DNA of 24,880 nucleotides from Paramacrobiotus metropolitanus (Eukaryota; Tardigrada; Eutardigrada; Parachela; Macrobiotidae): NCBI RefSeq assembly GCF_019649055.1, contig NW_026570636.1, positions 1 to 24,880 of the forward strand, read 5' to 3'. Shown piece by piece: positions 18,811 to 24,880 of this stretch (position 1 is its first letter; each line of letters starts with the position of its first letter). The notes under the pieces were generated by a model. It saw only the letters and a program-made list of their open reading frames with translations, ran no database searches and was not told where the DNA came from. The position numbers and the translations under genes were made by a program.

Positions 18811-20077
18811 ATGTCTTGGGTTTTCAAGACCATCCCGGCCGCGGGACCGGGCATTGTGCAGTCGATTACGCCGACGTCCTCTCCTGCGGCACAGACAACG
18901 ACAGCGGCCGCGGTGCCGCAGATCGTCCAGGCCCTGCCCGTACAGACTACGGTCTCCTCCTCCCAATCGAATGGCAGCGGCTTCCCCGTGCAGATCGCCA
19001 TCAACCAGCCCAACGGGCAGGTCTCCTACCAGACCATCCACGTTCCCTGGTATGTTCTGACTGGGTGCCCGCCTTCCTCCTCGGGTAGTCAGAATAACGC
19101 GACCAAATCGACAGTCTCCACCACGACCAGCGCTTTTACTCCGCAGATCATCACACTGAAAGCGGACAACGTCGCTAACGGTGTGCTGTCGGATTCTCTT
19201 CAAAGCGGATTCTCTGCAAAGCGGCAAAAACGAGTACCCTGTGATTGTCCGAATTGCCAGCGGAATGATGGTGTTCGGTAAGTGCGAACTTAAACCGCGT
19301 TTGACGTTTCGAATATGTGGTAAATTGCCCAAATTTTTTGGGGGGCAGAATGCCGGATAGAAAAAAACAACATATTTGCCATTATCCAAATTGTAAGAAA
19401 ATCTATGTCAAAACCTCCCATCTGCGCACCCATTTAAGATGGCATTCCGGTGAACGGCCTTTTGGATGTACCTGGATGTTCTGTGGCAGACGGTAAAACA
19501 TCTAATGGCAGTTATGCGAAAGTATTATTTTAATTACTATGCATGACGGGAATGTGTGTTTCCTCTGTTTCCATAGGTTTACGAGATCCGACGAGTTACA
19601 GCGTCACATTCGAACTCACACAGGTATGCAATATGGTGATAAGACGAGCTATCCATAGTCGACGTCTGATTGGTGAAAAGAATCAGATTACTTTGTGCGC
19701 TTTTGCATGCCAGACTGCATCCAGCCTAAATGTAACTGGGTGTTCGAATTTTGCAGGAGAAAAAAGGTTCAATTGTGGGGATTGTGGAAAGAGATTTATG
19801 AGATCTGACCATTTCAGTAAACATATCAAGTAAAGTCCCTAGTTTGCATATTTGCATGTTGTACGTTGTACATACGATTTTGGCTGGCGGTGTTCGTTAT
19901 TTGGTTTAATATCCTGTGTTTTCGTCCGCATGAGTTTTTGGTTACATTTGCAGAACGCATTCAAAAAAGAAAAGCGATAAAGGAGACAAATCTGAGACAC
20001 CGATCGCTGCGGACAAGATCGAATTCATACCAGCAACGGAACTACCGGTGTATCAAGATATTTACTTGAACGGTTGA
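18811..20077 (+). CDS. Sp-family zinc-finger transcription factor
   Basis: Binds GC/GT boxes in promoters in the known family. Exons 18811-19277, 19349-19492, 19577-19623, 19757-19829, 19954-20077, with phases agreeing throughout (2,2,1,2), giving 284 residues. The N-terminal ~130 residues are Ser/Thr/Gln-rich, as in Sp activation regions, and include GQVSYQTIHVP. A Btd (buttonhead) box follows: VPCDCPNCQ. Three C2H2 fingers come next with SGERPF and TGEKRF linkers. Recognition helices read KTSHLRTH, RSDELQRH and RSDHFSKH, matching Sp1 except Ala to Thr at the end of helix 1 and a Leu to Phe in finger 3. HIKTHSKKK closes the third finger. The protein is short for the family. A stop lies in frame upstream of the first Met, so this start is favoured unless a 5' exon exists. 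It lies inside the right arm of the mirror with no counterpart on the left. Confidence 0.93.
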
Positions 20078-20648
20078 TGCACAGAACCATAATGTGTCAG
20101 CATTTGGCACCGTAACCGTGGCTCGCTTGAGTCATGGAAAACCAAAAAATTGTCTGTGTCGGCCTGACCGTGTCACGGTCCGTTTCAAATTAACAAATAA
20201 TCTGAACCCGGGTCCGAATGGTATTATATTAATATTAGTCATCTTCAATGCAATAAAGTAATGTTCGCGTTTCACGGGCGTTAAGCAATATAATTGTAGC
20301 ACATAATAAAATGGAAAACGAATCAATGTTATAGAAAATAGCTCTGTAAAAAACATGGTCTGTTGGCAATAAAGCCAATTTGTTAAAGCTTTGATTACCC
20401 CATTTTTCTTGTTGTTCGAATTATGGAAAGTACACACCATGCCTATATTCCCGAATTATGTAACACAAACGAGAGGTTTATCGTTCTTGTTGTGGATCGT
20501 AATGCGTTTTCAATTGCCGTAAAGGGTTGTACGAGGGTAATCTAACTTGACGGTGGGTTTGCTTTACACGTTCGTTATCTTGGTGGCATGCAAGCATTAA
20601 ATGGCTGCTTCCAATGTGTCACTCCGCACGCTGGGAAATTATAAGGTG
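20078..20648. other. 3' flank of the Sp gene, no supported gene
   Basis: No coding signal was found. It has a perfect 15-nt palindrome copy and a decayed copy near 20113. Confidence 0.4.
20166..20180. repeat. Dispersed palindrome, perfect 15-nt copy
   Basis: GACCGTGTCACGGTC, intergenic between the Sp gene and the 3' flank of A'. Confidence 0.85.
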
Positions 20649-20883
20649 ATCGTAAAGAAAAAATGATTTATCGAAGGAAACGGATTTGGCGATGATATTT
20701 AAACCTTTTATTATCATATGAGACGCATATTGCAATTTTTTCAAATGACAAAATATGTCGCCAAGAAGTTAGAACATAAGCTCAACTGAGATAACTCCAC
20801 TTTTATAACAAGGCTTTGTAAAGCGAAAAATATCATTCATACACAAAATCCAAAAAAAGCTTAAAACCTCAAAAACATAAGGC
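20649..20883 (-). repeat. Diverged mirror of the gene A 3' flank
   Basis: Reverse complement carries the same ordered blocks as 9928-10170 (TTATGTTTTTGA, ATTGCAATATGCGT, AAAGGTTTAAAT, TTTTTTCTTTACGAT). The Sp gene lies just inside it, whereas on the left gene D follows directly. Confidence 0.7.
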
Positions 20884-20979
20884 ATCTGCGGAGACATAAT
20901 CTTATATCATAGAAGTACTACATTCTGATTACACAGAACAATGATCTAAACAGGTACAACAACAACAAATGAATAGGCT

Positions 20980-21275
20980 TGCAGAAAATTCCGCTTGTCA
21001 CTTATTCCAATGTTTCTAATTATGCAAGTCGTCCAGCACCACGTGCATACAGGATTGCAAGACTACTCGGCGTTTTGGTGGCGCTTCGGTGGAGTCACGG
21101 GTATCCCTTTACGGGCCACACACCATTTCTTTCCGCTACTGGAATCTTGATCTTCGTCAGATTCGGCAACCTCAATGTCCGCGGGATTCGCCTAGTCACA
21201 AAAAGCCAATGTTGTTCGTTTCGTACCTCAACAATAAAACTTAAAGCTAATCCAAGTGCGTCACAGAATCTTTAC
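20980..21275 (-). pseudogene. Decayed last exon unit of gene A'
   Basis: Minus strand. The pattern of the terminal gene A exon (AAACGA at its start) recurs near 21220, but the acceptor that is CAG elsewhere has become CG, and a TAG follows in frame after nine codons. Beyond the stop the same frame stays gene-A-like (IEVAESDEDQ, PVTPPKRHQNAE, then TAG). If the A' transcript uses a nearby GAG acceptor instead, it would enter another frame with about 40 codons. Which end is used cannot be settled here. Confidence 0.5.
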
Positions 21276-23374
21276 CATGGCCGTGCTGGCAGAACTTTTA
21301 TTAGATTGAGGACGAGCCGGCTCAGAACTCTTGTGTGCCTGCATTACAAACAAAAACACACACACACCAAGATTTAGGAAACATTCAATGAGTTGAGACC
21401 GTGACACGGTTGAAACGAGGTATTTTACCTTTGTAGCAGAGCTTAATTTCACTCGAACTTGTTCGGCCAAATTTTCCAGTGATATCGGCTTTGGTAAAGC
21501 CGGTACCTCCATCTTTGTACGGGGCGAAGTCATTCTTTCTTCTGAACTACCGGATGTTGTCTCATCGTCTGACTCGGCAAAATCCGATTCCTTGGTATCC
21601 GAATCGCCAAGAGCATCCAACAATGCTCGTTTCTGTACATCAGCGATTTAACTAAAGTTTTCCAAATATGTCACAGAACCTGTACCTTAGACTTGCTCGC
21701 GGAAATAGGAGGAATAGCATCAATATAATCAGAATGCCGAGACGCCGGCCGAGACCTCTTGGCTTTCTGCAATACAGAACAACAATAACAACACTACATC
21801 AAATAAATTAAGACCGTGACACGGTCATGTATCACAATACCATTACTTCAGTTTGGGTTGCAGCAACTTCGTCAGAACGCGAAGACGTCAGTTTCGAATC
21901 CTCGGACATCTGCATCGCAGACAGAAACACGATATTGGCTACCTGCGGGAATAAAATCTACACTTACAACTACCGCATTCTACCAACTGGCATTCTAAAA
22001 CCCGTGCCACGGTCATATACCAAAATACCATTACGTTGGTTTGGGTTGCAGCAAATTCATCCGAACGCGAACGTGCTAGCTTAGAACCTTTAAATTCCTG
22101 CAATACGATGACACAACAATATGGTGCAAACCGATACTGGGCTAAGACCGTGACACGGTTACCAAGGCTTTTTACCTTTTCACAAGCGGACATTTGACGG
22201 GAACTTTCCTGAGCGTCGGTGCTCGCAGACTTAACAGACGTCTGCAGCCAATAACACAATTTCGTACTACTACACGATATTGCTTTTTGCAAGTACACAT
22301 AGCGTGACACGGTCATACCGCACCGTACCTTTTCCTTTCCAGCGGACATGGGAATTTGAGGTACTGCCGCAGCGGACGGAGGTGCGGATTCGGGATGCAC
22401 GGAATCCTGCAAATAGAGACAGAATTCAAGCAAAATACAGACAGACCCAAATGTGTCGTTATATCGCACCCCTGTTTGTGTCAAAACATTCCGGGAATTG
22501 TCGAGGGATTGTTTCTGCCGCATCTGCACACCAAAATGGTAAACAAACTAGAGCAAACCAGAAACAAAATGCGTAACAGCCGCCTTAAATTTCAAGCACT
22601 GCTTACGGTGTTCTTAAAGTTGGTCAGGTCATCGCAGTATCTTTGGAGCAGTTCTGTTCTGCCGCTTGTGGTGTGAATCTTTTCCAGAAGGGACAAGAAC
22701 TCGGAGATACAACCAGCTGCATCGGCGTTTTGGAGTAACAAAAATGTCAGTCCCCACTCACGTTCGTTGTCTTTCATGCAGCTTTCCGCGGCTGCTGAGG
22801 GTCGCTGGCCAGTAAAAAGGCAGTTTCGATGGTCGGGGAACATCAGCGCCGCATGGTTGATCGACGGAAAGTCCTTTTCCTCACTCCATTTGCGTAAGTT
22901 TGCAAAGACGTTGGAAACACTCGCTGGCAGGTTTGTAAGGTGCTTGGAGCGCACGGCTTCCTGTCTTTGTGCATCTTTGGACGGCTCACTGGGCAATAGC
23001 TGAAAAAGGCACAAAACCAAACAATTTCAATAGTTCTGATATGATGCTCGTTTAAGAATACTAGTACGAATTAGTAGTGTCTCGCGTTTGACTGTGCAAA
23101 TGACGGACTAGTACCATATTCCACATACCTCGATCGCGATTCGATTGTCTACGCCTGCGCGCAGTGCCAGAAGTACGTCGCAGTGTCCAAATACTCGGTA
23201 GACTTGATTCTGTCCAACCAATGCCGGCACTGCTGGGACGATGCACCGTGGCGCCCGGGGTTCCTGCATCAACGCTTTCTGGAACCGCTGCCAAGCTGGC
23301 GAATTTGTATCCGGGATCCATGTGCTATCTCCAAAGGAAAGAGCATACGAGATATCGATAACCTGTACAGCCAT
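21276..23374 (-). CDS. Gene A': paralogue of gene A, open in all 5' exons
   Basis: Function not recognised. Exons: 23374-23129 (82 codons), 22999-22607 (131), 22523-22470 (18), 22406-22329 (26), 22241-22176 (22), 22097-22035 (21), 21909-21847 (21), 21766-21686 (27), 21632-21429 (68), 21338-21276 (21), then an unresolved end. All introns are phase 0. The first two exons give a compact 213-residue region (includes SVSNVFANLRKWSEEKDF and WGLTFLLLQNADAAG); the rest is basic, Ser-rich and repetitive. Exons at 22097 and 21909 are tandem copies: equal length, and followed by introns starting GTAATGGTATT and carrying a palindrome. Relative to A, it has extra exon units at the 3' side. Divergent from B'. 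The 5' half is nearly identical to A; from about 22114 inward similarity drops to that of an old paralogue. Confidence 0.7.
21398..21410. repeat. Dispersed palindrome, perfect 13-nt copy
   Basis: ACCGTGACACGGT in the A' intron 21428-21339, 18 nt after the donor. Confidence 0.8.
21812..21826. repeat. Dispersed palindrome, perfect 15-nt copy
   Basis: GACCGTGACACGGTC in the A' intron 21846-21767, 20 nt after the donor. Confidence 0.85.
22002..22012. repeat. Dispersed palindrome, 11-nt core
   Basis: CCGTGCCACGG in the A' intron that follows exon 22097-22035, 22 nt after the donor. Confidence 0.75.
22147..22159. repeat. Dispersed palindrome, perfect 13-nt copy
   Basis: ACCGTGACACGGT, 16 nt into the A' intron 22175-22098; mirror partner of 8949-8961. 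Confidence 0.8.
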
Positions 23375-23765
23375 ATCGTCAGATAGAAAGCACGACCGTA
23401 TCAAGTTTGATTTAAGGTACACCAATGATTTGCACAAAAATGTAGAACTAAAAATGATTTGAGTGAATGCTTTGATCGAAGCGTTGACAGCCAAAATTTC
23501 AGTGCACACAATGTGCAGCGCAGTAGTGCGGTGCAGTGAAGTAGTACAGGCAAAGCTATGACTCACTCGCTGCCGTTGCACGGAACAAGCTGAACAACAG
23601 TCTGCCATCCGTTGCACGGTATTAGTGTTAGCATCGTGAGTGCGATGACTTAAATTTTTATTGTGGCTACGAGTGGCTTGATACTATTAACGGGAAGCTT
23701 TTTAACTGGAACGCTGTTTCTGTTGGTACTGTGACGATAGCATGGCCAACGTTTAAGCTGGTGCA
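23375..23765. promoter_or_regulatory. Shared promoter region of divergent genes A' and B' (right copy)
   Basis: 391 bases between start codons, six more than the left copy. The differences are small gaps in short runs (for example a run of five A against four). A degenerate palindrome lies near 23610. If both copies are real, both gene pairs should have nearly the same expression pattern. Confidence 0.6.
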
Positions 23766-24559
23766 ATGGGGACGACTTCGCCACAGAAACCTACGGCGAC
23801 GAACCGCGCTCGTAAGAGCAGGATGCCACTTCAGAAGCAGGCAGACACCGCGGACAAGCGCGAGATGCAGCCCCGAACGGGAAAGACTGCGGGGAAGTCC
23901 GAAACAGTCAAGCGGGGGACGACAGCTATGGAAAGGAGAAGTAGGGCCAGGGCGAGTTCCCGTAAGCCTGTCTCAGCTGATGGGGATGACGCAGAAGGTG
24001 ATGACGAAGAGACGGCAGATGAAGCTGAAGGCGGTGATAAAGCTAAAGATGGTGGACAGTTTTACCGTTCCAAGCAAGAATTTTATCACTTCGAACCAAA
24101 GGTGAAATAGCCGTCCTACTGTATGTTACTTGTTTGCAGCCACATTGTTTGCATTTTCAGGCTTATCGGACCTTCGATGTCCTGTTGAGCGATCTTGTCC
24201 CAACTGCCCCATTCCGTTTCGTAAATAAATCCGCACAGAATTACCTGGATTATAAGCATCATGTCAGTACGTTAGTGGAGAACGCCCATGTTCTCCTCTT
24301 TCGACCAAAAGAGAAACGCTACGCTGTCGACGTGGAACCGAATGATCCCGACGAACTCGCAAACGTGCTTAAGCACGTCGAACAAGCACCGCCTGCTGCC
24401 TTTGGATCTCAATGGCCAACACCGCAGCTAGATGGTGTGAAGCTGCGCCCTTTAAACAGAATGGTGGGAGTTATGATCGCGAAAGAGCTTCAAGAGCAAA
24501 CGCAGGAAAGGGAAAAAGAGTGGCCTGAAGATAAGAAAACGGCTCCGTTAAGAGTTCGC
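23766..24559 (+). CDS. Gene B': first two exons, continues beyond the window
   Basis: Exon 1 23766-24101 (112 codons) and exon 2 24161-24559 (133 codons), both phase 0. Exon 1 encodes a basic, disordered start (MGTTSPQKPT) and an acidic run near its end. Exon 2 has AYRTFDVLLSDLVPTAPFRF at its start and ends at a consensus donor (CGC then GTAAGT). It reads open where the left copy is shifted. The rest of the intron runs to the window end, so whether B' has its own downstream exons or is a 5' fragment is unknown. The product is the same unknown protein as gene B. Confidence 0.65.
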
Positions 24560-24880
24560 GTAAGTGGCAATTATTCAAGTTGCCTTTCTCCTTCTTCAGT
24601 TAGCCAGTTACTTTTTATTTAACCATCGCTTTACGACTTTTAAAAAATCTGTGTACAATGTTGTGCACTTTACTGCGCATTTTACATCACCCTTTGGTTT
24701 TATTTTTTGGGATAAGGCTTCTGTTCAGTGTCCAACCGTGACACGTATCCAGTGCACATTTTGAATGCTTTTCGTTTAAACGCCTTTTTCCTGTTCAAAA
24801 GCAAGTTTCAGTTTGTCGATTTTCAGCCGTGCTACAGTTACAGAACCGTGGAATGGCTTCAAATAGCTACAATTTTACAG

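Larger units (their letters stand above)
22114..24880 (-). repeat. Right arm of the large inverted repeat
   Basis: Near-exact reverse complement of 6253-8999 and open at the window edge, so the true length is unknown. Here exons 1-3 of A' and exons 1-2 of B' all have lengths divisible by three and read open, unlike the left arm. The inner boundary falls inside an A' intron, after which the two sides differ at many positions. Confidence 0.95.

Noticed and set aside
18793-19389. Long minus-strand frame opposite the Sp gene
   Set aside because: It is an Arg/Gly-rich shadow of the GC-rich Sp first exon and crosses its intron.
6253-24880. Simple missed-adapter or foldback artefact as the source of the inverted repeat
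   Set aside because: That would give arms meeting at the centre with matching inner sequence. Here about 13 kb of different sequence, including diverged paralogues D and E, lies between the near-identical arms.

Overview
This is a compact eukaryotic, almost certainly animal, region. Genes are split by short GT-AG introns (about 55-450 nt, one expanded to 915 nt by an insertion). The families that can be named are metazoan or pan-eukaryotic: an Sp-type zinc-finger factor, a homeodomain protein and a SUMO-protease (Ulp1/SENP, C48). Gene density and intron size would suit a small-genome ecdysozoan (nematode or tardigrade type), but nothing seen here fixes the phylum. No tRNA, rRNA, CRISPR or prokaryotic signal was found.

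Layout, left to right. 1-480: nothing recognised. 484-1165 (-): truncated, broken third copy of the 3' exons of gene A. 1197-3186 (-): gene C, a SENP/Ulp1 protease with an intact His-Asp-Cys set. 3572-7358 (-): gene B, a large protein of unknown function whose C-terminus looks like a degenerate C48 domain. 7359-7743: shared promoter. 7744-9671 (+): gene A, unknown, Lys/Ser-rich, many small phase-0 exons. 10456-12995 (+): gene D, 399 aa, with a ubiquitin-like candidate domain; a hAT-like non-autonomous element sits in its second intron. 13905-14413 (-): probable small single-pass membrane protein. 14808-15567: stray exon copies. 16138-18387 (-): gene E, 519 aa, a paralogue of D with the same intron positions and phases but with a homeodomain fused at its N-terminus. 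18811-20077 (+): Sp-family factor. about 21276-23374 (-): gene A', paralogue of A. 23766-24559 (+): first two exons of B', cut by the window end.

The main result is architectural. The window is a mirror. The left half reads B(-) A(+) D(+); the right half reads E(-) [Sp(+)] A'(-) B'(+). The outer 2.7 kb of each arm (5' parts of A and B plus their shared promoter, 6253-8999 and 22114-24880) is almost identical. The inner parts (3' halves of A/A', and D/E) are diverged paralogues. The left arm is 24 bases shorter than the right over the comparable 2.36 kb, every net length difference is a loss on the left, and these losses break the reading frames of A and B there while the right copies read cleanly. 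That pattern fits either decay after duplication or unpolished sequence in one arm.

A second feature is a short dispersed palindrome, ACCGTGNCACGGT, present in roughly twenty good copies. All lie in introns or intergenic DNA and none in the exons I modelled. In gene A family introns it sits about 15-26 nt downstream of the 5' splice site.

How the genes might work together can only be inferred. Gene C should process or remove SUMO-like modifiers, B carries an apparently inactive relative of that protease fold, and D/E carry a candidate ubiquitin-like fold, once joined to a DNA-binding homeodomain. No direct functional link is shown by the sequence.
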